Of a stretch of 64,000 nucleotides of DNA, positions 42,234-50,860 are shown piece after piece. The notes beneath the pieces are model-generated. The model was not told the origin of the DNA and did not search any database. It saw only the letters and a list, made by a program, of their open reading frames with translations. The stretch covers positions 434,001 to 498,000 of the forward strand of contig NZ_QPMM01000001.1 in the NCBI RefSeq assembly GCF_003419895.1. Direction: 5' to 3'. The translations under genes were made by a program, and so were the position numbers. Every line of letters starts with the position of its first letter. Position 1 is the stretch's first letter. Source of the DNA: Chitinophaga silvatica. Lineage in GTDB: Bacteria > Bacteroidota > Bacteroidia > Chitinophagales > Chitinophagaceae.

Positions 42234-44432
42234 ATGAAAGCAGTATATCTGTATATCACATTAATGATCCTGTGCAGTGCTACCACTGCACAGGTTTCAT
42301 CTCAGACCCCTCCAAAGGTTGTAAGATATGACCTTTACGTCGGTGATTCAATGGTGAACTATACCGGAAAAACAAAACATGCCCTCGTCGTAAACGGAAC
42401 TACCCCAGGCCCCACACTTTATTTTACAGAAGGTGATACCGCCGAAATTCATGTTCATAATACTTTATCCGAAGAAACATCTATTCACTGGCATGGAATC
42501 AAACTTCCTAATCAATATGACGGAGTGCCTTATCTGACCACTCAACCTATTAAACCCGGACAAACACATATTTTCCGTTTCCCTGTTGTACAATATGGCA
42601 CATACTGGTACCATAGCCACACCATGTTGCAGGAACAAAGTGGCTTACATGGAGCCATAGTAATGAGAAAACGTAATGAACAGCCGAAGAATGAATATAC
42701 TTTATTATTGAGCGACTGGACCGATCTGCATCCTCATACCGTAAACCGTTATCTGCATAATGCCAATGACTGGTTTGCCATCAAAAAAGGATCTGTTCAA
42801 AGCTATGGAGAAGCCGCTAAAACCGGCTATTTCAAAACCAAACTTACCAATGAATGGAAACGTATGAATGCTATGGATGTTAGTGATGTATCCTACGAGC
42901 GTTTCCTGACAAACGGTAAGGAAACTGATGTACAACCACAATTTAAGAAAGGTGACAGTGTACACCTTCGGGTTGTTAACGGTAGTGCCTCTACGTATTT
43001 CTGGCTAAGATATGCAGGAGGAAAAATTACCGTAATTGCCAACGATGGAGCCGACGTAGAACCAGTGGTTGTAGACCGCTTGCTTATAGGTGTTTCTGAA
43101 ACATATGATCTGATTGTGCCAGTACCGGAAAATATGCAGTATGAATTCATGGCTACAGCGGAAGACAGAACCAGATCAACTTCCCTCTGGTTAGGCGACG
43201 GTATGAAAATGCCACTAACGCCAATGCCTAAGTTGAAATATTTTGAGGGTATGAAGATGATGAATGGAATGATGAAAATGAATGGCGATCTGGATACCAG
43301 CTCAGGTATGCAAATGAGTAATCAGGTAATGGATATGAATACTGTAATGTATCCTGAAATGGATAATCCGATGCCTGCCAGTCATGAAGGACACGAAGGA
43401 CATCAAATGGGAAACAGCTCCTCAGATATAGTAACATTGAATTATGGGATGTTGAAAGCTCCGGAAAAAACAACCTTACCGGAAGGACCTGTGAAGTTGT
43501 TGAATTTTGAACTAACCGGAAATATGAACCGTTATGTATGGAGCATCAACAATAAAACCGTTTCTGAAACTGATAAAATACTGATTAAGAAAGGAGAAAT
43601 AGTGAGAATGGTCATCTTCAATAATACTATGATGCGCCATCCTATGCACTTACACGGCCATTTCTTCAGGGTATTGAACGGACAAGGAGAGTATTCGCCG
43701 TATAAAACAGTACTGGATATAATGCCTATGGAAGTTGATACGATTGAATTTGCGGCTACCGAAAGTGGTGACTGGTTCTTTCACTGCCACATTCTTTATC
43801 ATATGATGAGTGGGATGGGTAGAGTATTCAGTTACGAAAACTCACCTCCAAATCCTGAAGTGCCAGATCCGAAAATGGCATACAGAATGTTGAAGAAAGA
43901 CGACAGAATGCTGCATTTCATGGGAAGGGTAGGGCTGGAGAGCAATGGAAGTGATGGGGAGGTAATGTTGTCTAATACCCGTTATCGTTTATCCACAGAG
44001 TGGAGGATAGGTTTAAATGCCGATCATGGTTATGAAACAGAAAGCCATTTTGGTAGATATTTGGGTAAGATGCAATGGTTGTTTCCGTATATAGGCTGGG
44101 ATTTTCGTTATCGCAGAATGAGAGCACCGGAAAAAAATCTGTTTGGTCAGATTAATACAAAAAACTATCGTCAGGTATTCCATGTAGGTCTGGAATATAC
44201 ATTGCCAATGCTGATTATTGCTGATGCGTCTGTTGATACAGAAGGAAAGTTAAGAGTTCAGCTTAGCAGAGAAGATGTTCCTGTAACAAGAAGATTGAGG
44301 TTTAACTTTATGGTTAATACGGATAAAGAATACATGGCCGGATTAAGATATATTGTTACAAGAAATTTGGCAATTTCAACACATTATGATAGTGATATGG
44401 GATATGGAGCGGGAGTAACTTTAAGCTATTAA
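42234..44432 (+). CDS. Multicopper oxidase fused to a CopB-like outer-membrane barrel domain
   Basis: This 732-residue exported protein has a signal peptide ending near TTAQ. The N-terminal part is a three-cupredoxin oxidase with all four copper-binding blocks: HWHG (His85, His87), WYHSHT, HPMHLHGHFF and FHCHILYHMMSGM (His517, Cys518, His519). A Met-rich loop at about residues 325-395, with many Met and EGHEGHQM, resembles the Cu(I)-binding loop of CueO/PcoA. From about residue 575 to the end, alternating amphipathic strands (LIIADASVDTEGKLRVQLSR) and a terminal GAGVTLSY resemble PcoB/CopB barrels. The two activities, normally separate PcoA and PcoB proteins, appear joined. It should oxidise Cu(I) in the periplasm. 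Confidence 0.85.
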   Translation: MKAVYLYITLMILCSATTAQVSSQTPPKVVRYDLYVGDSMVNYTGKTKHALVVNGTTPGPTLYFTEGDTAEIHVHNTLSEETSIHWHGIKLPNQYDGVPYLTTQPIKPGQTHIFRFPVVQYGTYWYHSHTMLQEQSGLHGAIVMRKRNEQPKNEYTLLLSDWTDLHPHTVNRYLHNANDWFAIKKGSVQSYGEAAKTGYFKTKLTNEWKRMNAMDVSDVSYERFLTNGKETDVQPQFKKGDSVHLRVVNGSASTYFWLRYAGGKITVIANDGADVEPVVVDRLLIGVSETYDLIVPVPENMQYEFMATAEDRTRSTSLWLGDGMKMPLTPMPKLKYFEGMKMMNGMMKMNGDLDTSSGMQMSNQVMDMNTVMYPEMDNPMPASHEGHEGHQMGNSSSDIVTLNYGMLKAPEKTTLPEGPVKLLNFELTGNMNRYVWSINNKTVSETDKILIKKGEIVRMVIFNNTMMRHPMHLHGHFFRVLNGQGEYSPYKTVLDIMPMEVDTIEFAATESGDWFFHCHILYHMMSGMGRVFSYENSPPNPEVPDPKMAYRMLKKDDRMLHFMGRVGLESNGSDGEVMLSNTRYRLSTEWRIGLNADHGYETESHFGRYLGKMQWLFPYIGWDFRYRRMRAPEKNLFGQINTKNYRQVFHVGLEYTLPMLIIADASVDTEGKLRVQLSREDVPVTRRLRFNFMVNTDKEYMAGLRYIVTRNLAISTHYDSDMGYGAGVTLSY

Positions 44433-44443
44433 AACTAACCTAT

Positions 44444-46480
44444 ATGAACCATCAGCATCACGAAATGCATAAGGATCACCAACATCATGAAATGCATAAT
44501 GAGCAGCAAATCGATCATTCAGCACATGAAAATCATCACGATCATCATGCTATGATGATTGATGACTTTAGAAAGAGGTTTTATGTAGTGTTGGTTCTTA
44601 CTATACCTATTATGTTATTGTCGAAGATGATTCAACATTGGTTAGGTATCAGTATTAGCTTTCCGGGAGATAAATATATTTTGCTTGCACTTTCCACTTT
44701 TGTGTTTGTATATGGAGGATGGCCATTTTTGAAAGGATTATGGGATGAGATTAAAGATCGTAATCCTGGCATGATGACCTTGATTGGGTTTGCTATTACT
44801 GTAGCTTATGTTTACAGTGTAGCTACAGTTTTGGGATTATCAGGGATGGATTTCTTCTGGGAACTTACTACTCTTATTCTTATAATGCTGTTAGGGCACT
44901 GGATAGAAATGAAATCTATTGTTAGTGCCAGCAGGGAGCTTGAGTTACTGGTGAAACTGATGCCCGATATCGCTCACCTGGTTCAGGGTAATCAGACTAC
45001 CGATGTAAAGACAACCTCCTTAAAACCTGGTGATATTGTATTGATCAAACCCGGTGAAAAAGTGACAGCAGATGGTGATATTAGTGAAGGAACCACCTCT
45101 TTGAATGAAAGTATGCTTACCGGTGAGTCGAAACCCGTGCAAAAGCAACAGGGCGATAAAGTAATAGCCGGGTCTATAAATGGAAACGGTGCGATTAAGG
45201 TAACGGTATCGCATAGTGCTGCTGATTCATATCTTTCGCAGGTTGTGAAACTGGTACAGGATGCACAGAAATCGAAATCAAAAACTCAATTACTGGCCGA
45301 TAAAGCAGCTCGTTGGCTTACGATTATAGCGATCGTTTCGGGTATTGTTACTTTCCTGTATTGGTGGTTCGATGGTAAGGATTTGTCTTTCGCTATTGAA
45401 CGAATGGTTACAGTTATTATTATTTGTTGTCCACATGCCTTAGGATTAGCGATTCCTCTTGTTATTGCCAAATCAACGGCCTTATCTGCAAAACATGGAT
45501 TACTAATTAAGAACAGAACTGATTTTGAGAACTCGCGTAAAATAACCACCTTGGTTTTTGATAAGACAGGAACATTAACAGTTGGGCGTTTTGAAGTATC
45601 CAGGTTAAAATCTCTGGAATCAGAATTTTCTGAAAATGAAATTGTAAGGTTAGCCGCAGCTGTAGAAGGAAGTTCCGAGCATCCTATTGCAACCGGAATA
45701 ATGGAAAAGGCGAAAAGCCTGAAGGTTTCAGTGCCTGCGGCACAGAATGTAAGTGCAATTACCGGCAAAGGAATTAAAGGTAATGTAGAAGGAACAGAGG
45801 TATCAGTAGTTAGTCCGGCATTCATTAAAGAACAATTTCCTTCACTGCATATAGATGATAATATTCAAACAGGGGAAACAGTTGTTTACCTGGTTGTGGG
45901 TAAAACCGTAGCCGGGTATATAGCGTTGGCGGATCAGATCAGACCTGAATCTCCGGCAGCTATAGCATCATTGAAAAAGATGGGTATTAAAACTATTTTG
46001 CTGACAGGTGATAATAAAATAGTTGCTGAGAGTGTGTCTGATAGCTTAGGAATGGATGGATTTATAGCGGAGGTTTTACCACATCAGAAATTGGAAAAAA
46101 TAAAGGAATTACAATCGCGGGGCGAATTTGTGGCTATGACTGGCGATGGTATTAATGATGCTCCTGCTTTAGCCCAGGCAAATGTTGGAATTGCAATAGG
46201 TAGTGGCAGTGATGTTGCTGCTGCCACCGCGGGCATTGTATTAGTGAATAGTAACCCGCAGGATGTAGTTAGCCTGATTCAGTTTGGAAAGGCTACCTAT
46301 CGGAAAATGATTCAAAATCTTGCATGGGCAACCGGCTATAATGTAATAGCCATGCCATTGGCAGCAGGTGTTTTATATCATCAGGGTATATTATTGAGCC
46401 CTGCCGCCGGTGCTGTATTAATGACTGTAAGTACAGTTGTTGTAGCAATTAATGCCAGCACCTTAAAGGTTCGTAAATAA
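44444..46480 (+). CDS. copB: Copper-translocating P1B-3 ATPase (CopB type)
   Basis: This 678-residue P-type ATPase lacks an HMA domain but has a strikingly His-rich N-terminus (MNHQHHEMHKDHQHHEMHNE, continuing with more His for about 18 residues). The membrane signature is CPH (Cys329-Pro330-His331 in CCPHALGLAIP), typical of the P1B-3 class that exports Cu(II) or Cu(I). The phosphorylation site is DKTGT (Asp373), followed by SEHPIATGI and GDGINDAPALAQANV. It complements CopA and may act on a different copper oxidation state. It is 11 bp after the oxidase gene and ends 1 bp from the stop of the convergent amidohydrolase, with no visible terminator between. Confidence 0.9.
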   Translation: MNHQHHEMHKDHQHHEMHNEQQIDHSAHENHHDHHAMMIDDFRKRFYVVLVLTIPIMLLSKMIQHWLGISISFPGDKYILLALSTFVFVYGGWPFLKGLWDEIKDRNPGMMTLIGFAITVAYVYSVATVLGLSGMDFFWELTTLILIMLLGHWIEMKSIVSASRELELLVKLMPDIAHLVQGNQTTDVKTTSLKPGDIVLIKPGEKVTADGDISEGTTSLNESMLTGESKPVQKQQGDKVIAGSINGNGAIKVTVSHSAADSYLSQVVKLVQDAQKSKSKTQLLADKAARWLTIIAIVSGIVTFLYWWFDGKDLSFAIERMVTVIIICCPHALGLAIPLVIAKSTALSAKHGLLIKNRTDFENSRKITTLVFDKTGTLTVGRFEVSRLKSLESEFSENEIVRLAAAVEGSSEHPIATGIMEKAKSLKVSVPAAQNVSAITGKGIKGNVEGTEVSVVSPAFIKEQFPSLHIDDNIQTGETVVYLVVGKTVAGYIALADQIRPESPAAIASLKKMGIKTILLTGDNKIVAESVSDSLGMDGFIAEVLPHQKLEKIKELQSRGEFVAMTGDGINDAPALAQANVGIAIGSGSDVAAATAGIVLVNSNPQDVVSLIQFGKATYRKMIQNLAWATGYNVIAMPLAAGVLYHQGILLSPAAGAVLMTVSTVVVAINASTLKVRK

Positions 46481-46481
46481 G

Positions 46482-47780
46482 TTACAGAGGGCCGTGGCTA
46501 ACGAGCTTACCGGCTTTGTAGACCTCTGAAATCTTACGTGTATTGATTATGTTGTTTGATGGATTATCATTTAAGATGAGGAGGTCTGCAATTTTCCCTT
46601 TTTCTAGAGTGCCATATTTTTTCTGTATTCCAATGGCCATTGCAGCATTTTTAGTTGCAGCAGTTATGGCTTCCATAGGAGTTAATCCTGCAAGAACAAG
46701 TAATTCCATTTCCAGGTGTTCTGAAAATCCTTGAGTTCTGACATTATTGGCCCCGGAATCGGTACCCAGTGCAATGATTACCCCTGCATCATGCAGTTTT
46801 TTTACATTTTTTAAGGCTGTTTCAAAAGCGCGTTGATTCCTTGGATTTACTTGTTCCTGAAGGTTATTGACCAGGAAATCATAGACTCCGGGCTCCAGTG
46901 AATGCAGGAAGAACGGATCGTTTATCCAGGGTGGTAAATTCGTGTAGGCGACAGCGTATTTATCTAATGCGAGTGTAGGTATATAGATGATGTTGTGATG
47001 TTTGATTTGTTGGGCTGTTACGTCGTTTACCACCTGATCCCTAATGCTATGAGCCATAATATCGAGCCCGTCATTGAGCAATCTTTCTGCATCTGCAACA
47101 TAGTAAAGATGTGCTGCAACTCTAATGTTATGGTCATGTGCCCTTTTAATAATAGCGCTGTAAATACTGCTATCCATTTTGGGAATTCCTCCGCCAAAAT
47201 TATCTACCCAGATTTTTATCGCATCAGGATGTAGGGTTGCAAGGCTATCTACGGCTTTTATAGCATGTTCCTGGCTGGTTGGTCTGTAAAGGAATTTGCC
47301 AGAAGGAGGGCCGTTAGGAATGCTAAACCCATAACCGGCAGTAAATATTCTGGCTCCGGGGAGTTGTCCATTTATGGAGGAATCGCGTAATCCACTTTCG
47401 AATAGCATTGGTTCATCAGTTCCCATTACCAATACATTGGTAATGCCGTAATCGGTATATTTCTTTAATTGATTGAGAATATTTTCTCTGGTATAGGCAG
47501 GTTTCGGGCCAATCATTCCCAGATGTACGTGGGCACTGATAATGGCAGGCATAATAGTTTTACCGTTACAGTTGATAACCCGTGCATCTACTGCTTTAAT
47601 ATTTGGACCTATATCGATGATCTGATCATTTTTGATCAATATATCAGTGTGTAGTAAAGGTTTTCCTCCGTTACCATCAATAATAGTTGCATCTTTTAAG
47701 AGAAGCAGAACATCCTTGTTGGGGCTGAAGCTTAGCAAAGGAAGTAATAGTATTATTAATAGGAAATAACTCTTTTTCAT
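46482..47780 (-). CDS. Secreted amidohydrolase (imidazolonepropionase-like)
   Basis: This 432-residue protein has a Sec signal peptide (FLLIILLLPLLSFS). It is a metal-dependent amidohydrolase: the first metal site HVHLG follows the TMPAIISAH strand near residue 78, later blocks are VAAHLYYVADAERLL and MAHSIRD, and the last metal Asp is in LGTDSGANNVRTQGFSEHLE. The C-terminal beta domain ends with a typical LEKGKIADLLILNDNP segment. Exported members in Bacteroidota often act as dipeptidases or prolidase-like enzymes; the substrate is not readable here. Confidence 0.82.
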   Translation of the reverse strand: MKKSYFLLIILLLPLLSFSPNKDVLLLLKDATIIDGNGGKPLLHTDILIKNDQIIDIGPNIKAVDARVINCNGKTIMPAIISAHVHLGMIGPKPAYTRENILNQLKKYTDYGITNVLVMGTDEPMLFESGLRDSSINGQLPGARIFTAGYGFSIPNGPPSGKFLYRPTSQEHAIKAVDSLATLHPDAIKIWVDNFGGGIPKMDSSIYSAIIKRAHDHNIRVAAHLYYVADAERLLNDGLDIMAHSIRDQVVNDVTAQQIKHHNIIYIPTLALDKYAVAYTNLPPWINDPFFLHSLEPGVYDFLVNNLQEQVNPRNQRAFETALKNVKKLHDAGVIIALGTDSGANNVRTQGFSEHLEMELLVLAGLTPMEAITAATKNAAMAIGIQKKYGTLEKGKIADLLILNDNPSNNIINTRKISEVYKAGKLVSHGPL

Positions 47781-47819
47781 ACTAAAAGATAATTATTTCC
47801 ACGCTTAAATTAAAATCAA

Positions 47820-47852
47820 AAAGGAGTTGCTCCAATTAGAAACAACTCCTTT
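47820..47852 (-). terminator. Terminator of the HtrA-like gene
   Basis: A perfect 10-bp stem AAAGGAGTTG (47820-47829) with its complement (47843-47852) is followed on the minus strand by a T-rich tract. It lies 25 bp after the protease stop and before the amidohydrolase start. Confidence 0.75.
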
Positions 47853-47876
47853 AAGTAAAAGCACCTACTTTTCGTA

Positions 47877-48866
47877 TTACCTTTCTCCGGGTATTACAGA
47901 AATAGTATGTCGGTGGCCTCCACGTAAAACGTCAACGGTTACTCTTTTTCCGATTTGTTTATCGGAGAGAAGTGAGTGTAGGACATCTACTGAGGCGACA
48001 GGCTGACCATCAAATATTACAATAATATCGTTGAGCCGAAGTTCGCTGTTATAAAAATTTCCGTCAGGTACGATTTCATACACATAAACGCCGGTACTGA
48101 TCGTTAGTTTATTAGCGGCAATCATTCTGCTGCTTAAGGGAACCTGCTGGGCAGCAATTCCTAGCTGTGCTCTGCGGATTCTTCCGTTCAGGATCAGTTG
48201 TCCAACTATTTGAGCGGTAAGGTTAGAAGAAATGGCGAAGCATAACCCCTGGGCAGTAGAAATCATGGCAGTATTGACGCCAATTACCTGGCCTGAAGAA
48301 TTGACCAATGGTCCACCACTGTTACCCGGATTTAGTGCGGCATCTGTTTGAATGACATTATCTATTAATCTGCCATTACTGGCGCGTAATGTTCTTCCCA
48401 GTGCACTAACTACACCGGTGGTTACAGTATATTGTAAACCCATTGGGTTTCCTATGGCAATGGCAATTTGTCCAACCTGTAAAGTGGATGAGTCGGCGAG
48501 TTGCAAGGCTTTAAGTCCGCTTTCATCAACTTTTAAAACGGCCAGATCGGTAGAAGGGTCTGTTCCTTTGATTTCGGCAGTGACTTTTCTACCATCTACA
48601 AAGGAGACTTTAATGCTATCTGCATTTTCTACAACGTGGTTGTTGGTAATAATAAACCCGTCGGAAGAAATTATAAACCCGGAACCGGATCCTGATTGAG
48701 AACGTTCTTGTTTGGTACGTTGATCTTTCACTTTTTTCTCAACGGAAATATGTACCACCGATTCAGCCACGGAGCCTACTACTCCTGTAACAGTTTGAGA
48801 GTAGGCATCTAATAATCCCGCATCCTGAGATGGGGTTTGCGACAAAAAAGAAATCAAGTGTTCCAT
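47877..48866 (-). CDS. HtrA/DegP-like S1C serine protease without signal peptide
   Basis: This 329-residue protein has a full trypsin-like triad: His77 in TNNHVVENAD, Asp107 in STDLAVLKV and Ser183 in NPGNSGGPLVN. A PDZ domain occupies about residues 225-325 (DGNFYNSELRLNDIIVIFDG). Unlike most DegP-type proteins it starts MEHLISFLSQTPSQDAG, with no hydrophobic signal or anchor. A -7-like element 15 bp upstream of the ATG supports this as the true start. It therefore appears to be cytoplasmic, or exported by some other route. It is divergent from the ECF sigma gene. Confidence 0.85.
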   Translation of the reverse strand: MEHLISFLSQTPSQDAGLLDAYSQTVTGVVGSVAESVVHISVEKKVKDQRTKQERSQSGSGSGFIISSDGFIITNNHVVENADSIKVSFVDGRKVTAEIKGTDPSTDLAVLKVDESGLKALQLADSSTLQVGQIAIAIGNPMGLQYTVTTGVVSALGRTLRASNGRLIDNVIQTDAALNPGNSGGPLVNSSGQVIGVNTAMISTAQGLCFAISSNLTAQIVGQLILNGRIRRAQLGIAAQQVPLSSRMIAANKLTISTGVYVYEIVPDGNFYNSELRLNDIIVIFDGQPVASVDVLHSLLSDKQIGKRVTVDVLRGGHRHTISVIPGER

Positions 48867-48880
48867 AAGTTAGAATGCTT

Positions 48881-48888
48881 CAAATTTA
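48881..48888 (-). promoter_or_regulatory. Candidate -7 element of the HtrA-like gene
   Basis: The minus strand reads TAAATTTG, an exact TAnnTTTG match, 15 bp upstream of the ATG at 48866. It implies a short leader and supports the signal-less start. Confidence 0.45.
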
Positions 48889-48951
48889 CTTCCAGAGGCA
48901 GATTGATGTCTTTTTGGCACTTGTGGGTGCAGGAATCTGACAATATTACTA

Positions 48952-48982
48952 TTTGGTTAATAGGAAAATTCACTATTATTTG
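48952..48982 (+). promoter_or_regulatory. Candidate promoter of the ECF sigma gene
   Basis: TTTG at 48952-48955 is separated by 18 bp from TATTATTTG (48974-48982), close to the Bacteroidota -33/-7 pattern with one extra base in the -7 box. It lies 40 bp before the sigma-factor ATG. Confidence 0.4.
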
Positions 48983-49021
48983 CCTATTTTGACGCTTTAT
49001 GCGTTGCTCTAATCTAGTTGT

Positions 49022-49591
49022 ATGTCAGGAGTAGAATATCAGAAATGGTGGGATGCTGTATGGAGGGAGGACGATCAGGCATCTTTTCGCCAACTTTTCA
49101 ACCATTTTTATAAGGGGTTGGTACGCTTTGCGATAGACCTGGCAGCTGGCAGGGAAGCAGCTGAAGAAATTGTATCTGATGTATTTATTCAACTTTGGAA
49201 AAACAGACAACACAACGAAAGAATTCAACATATCAAAACCTACTTATATACTTCCGTCAGAAATCGTTGTTATAACCATCATAGAGATTCTTTTAAACAC
49301 CAATGGCAGGCGATAGAGGATGTTGAAGAATCGTTGCCTGGCGAAATACACACCCATTTAGAGTATAAGGAAATGCAGGAGTGGCTGGATCTTGCTGTCA
49401 GAAAACTTTCTCCCCAGGCCAAAACAATATTCAGATTAATAAGAGAAGAAGGGTTTAAGTATAAAGAAGTAGCCACTATCCTCGATATTTCTCCAAGAAC
49501 AGTTGAAACCCAATTGGTAAGAGCTACCAATAGATTGCGCCTTGCATTAGAGCAATACAATGCTCATATGAAGCAACTTTCCGCACGTTAA
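49022..49591 (+). CDS. ECF RNA polymerase sigma-70 factor
   Basis: This 189-residue ECF sigma factor has region 2 (FNHFYKGLVRFAIDLAAGRE and EIVSDVFIQLWKNR, about residues 25-65) and region 4 with a helix-turn-helix (EGFKYKEVATILDISPRTVE, about 140-160). It is of the FecI-like type tied to SusCD uptake systems. The order sigma, FecR anti-sigma, STN-containing SusC, SusD is the classic trans-envelope signalling arrangement: glycan binding by SusC relays through FecR to release this sigma factor. Confidence 0.92.
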   Translation: MSGVEYQKWWDAVWREDDQASFRQLFNHFYKGLVRFAIDLAAGREAAEEIVSDVFIQLWKNRQHNERIQHIKTYLYTSVRNRCYNHHRDSFKHQWQAIEDVEESLPGEIHTHLEYKEMQEWLDLAVRKLSPQAKTIFRLIREEGFKYKEVATILDISPRTVETQLVRATNRLRLALEQYNAHMKQLSAR

Positions 49592-49676
49592 AAAAAATTT
49601 TTTGCCTTTGTAGGTAATCGCCATTTTTTCGGTGTCTCTACTTCTGAAGCATTACTGTTTTCAAATTAATCGGTAT

Positions 49677-50681
49677 ATGGAGAATCATCGGTTAGATGAA
49701 TTGATAAGTGCAAAACTTGCCGGAGTACTGGATGAAGAAGGAAGTAAAGAACTGGAAGACTTACTTGCTAAAAATCCTGATCAATTGCTGATAATGCAGC
49801 AACTGGAAGAGTTCTGGCACAATAAACCTGCCATTGAAACACCCGATCCGGTTGTTTTTGAAGCGATACAGGAAAAGATATCCGAAAAGCCAGTACGAAG
49901 ATTATGGATGAGGTGGGCCATTGCCGCTGCAATCATTGGGGTACTTGGCTTTGCTGGTTATCAACTGAAGCCTTCATCTGTTTCATTGCAGCAAGAACAG
50001 GTACAAACGGTGAAGGGGGAACGCCGGCAATTCATACTCCAGGACGGTACTAAAATTTACCTGAATGCAGAGAGTAAGATCACCTGTAACTTCACCAAAA
50101 CCAGCCGCGAAGTATGGCTGACGGGTGAAGCTTATTTTGATGTAGCCAAAGAAGCCGCCCGACCATTTACGGTGCATGCCCGCACAATACACGTGACGGC
50201 ACTGGGAACGGCATTCAATATTAAAGCCTATTCAAATGACCATGAGCTGGAAACTACTTTACTTGAAGGACTCGTTGAAGTATCAGAAGATCAGCATCCT
50301 GAAGAAAGGATAAGATTACAGCCACTAGAGAAAATTGCTTATAAAATCACATCAATAAACTCAAATAAAATCACTGCTACATCCCTTGGTGTTTTACCTG
50401 TAAAACATATAGTTCCGGATATTAAAAGCCAGGACAGTATTGTAAAAGAAACAGCCTGGATCAATAATCGTCTCGAATTTGATATGCTACGGTTTGAAGA
50501 ACTTGCATCACTTTTTGAACGTTGGTATAACGTAAAAATTATCATCCAAAATAATAAAGCTAAAGACTACATTTTCAGCGGTTCATTTGCTACAGAAACT
50601 ATTGATCAGGCATTATCCGCGTTACAACTAACAGAAGACTTTAGTTTCGAACACAAAGACACGCTAGTTATTATTCATTAA
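49677..50681 (+). CDS. FecR-family anti-sigma factor
   Basis: From ATG 49677 this 334-residue inner-membrane protein has a cytoplasmic N-terminal domain (about 1-80), one transmembrane helix (WAIAAAIIGVLGFAGYQL) and the periplasmic FecR domain with the hallmarks FILQDGTKIYLNAESKI, REVWLTGEAYFDVAKEAARP and ALGTAFNIKAY. The C-terminal domain (LEFDMLRFEELASLFERWYN) should contact the STN domain of the downstream SusC. An in-frame ATG at 49632 would add 15 residues, but the later one gives the usual start MENHRLDELI. Confidence 0.9.
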   Translation: MENHRLDELISAKLAGVLDEEGSKELEDLLAKNPDQLLIMQQLEEFWHNKPAIETPDPVVFEAIQEKISEKPVRRLWMRWAIAAAIIGVLGFAGYQLKPSSVSLQQEQVQTVKGERRQFILQDGTKIYLNAESKITCNFTKTSREVWLTGEAYFDVAKEAARPFTVHARTIHVTALGTAFNIKAYSNDHELETTLLEGLVEVSEDQHPEERIRLQPLEKIAYKITSINSNKITATSLGVLPVKHIVPDIKSQDSIVKETAWINNRLEFDMLRFEELASLFERWYNVKIIIQNNKAKDYIFSGSFATETIDQALSALQLTEDFSFEHKDTLVIIH

Positions 50682-50751
50682 AAAAAATTGTTATTAACAG
50701 TTCTGGACGTATGAAAAGCTAAAAAAACAAAAACTGTTCAATGAAAAAAAA

Positions 50752-50776
50752 CAGGAAATGCTGCGAACATTTCCTG
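50752..50776 (+). promoter_or_regulatory. Leader hairpin upstream of the STN-type SusC gene
   Basis: A perfect 9-bp inverted repeat, CAGGAAATG (50752-50760) with its complement (50768-50776), encloses a 7-nt loop in the FecR-SusC gap. It may stabilise or attenuate the susC transcript. If translation began at 50741 this would be coding, but the encoded peptide looks artificial. Confidence 0.4.
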
Positions 50777-50860
50777 CGAAAGGCTAATCAGCAATGTGCC
50801 CGCTCCATTGGCAAACGGACGGCAGGCCTTTGCTATTGTTTCACCTATTATCACAAATTT

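Noticed and set aside
50741..50860. N-terminal extension of the STN-type SusC from ATG 50741
   Set aside because: The added 40 residues are Cys/Arg/His-rich, unlike a signal region, and contain a perfect hairpin at the DNA level. A later start is more plausible.
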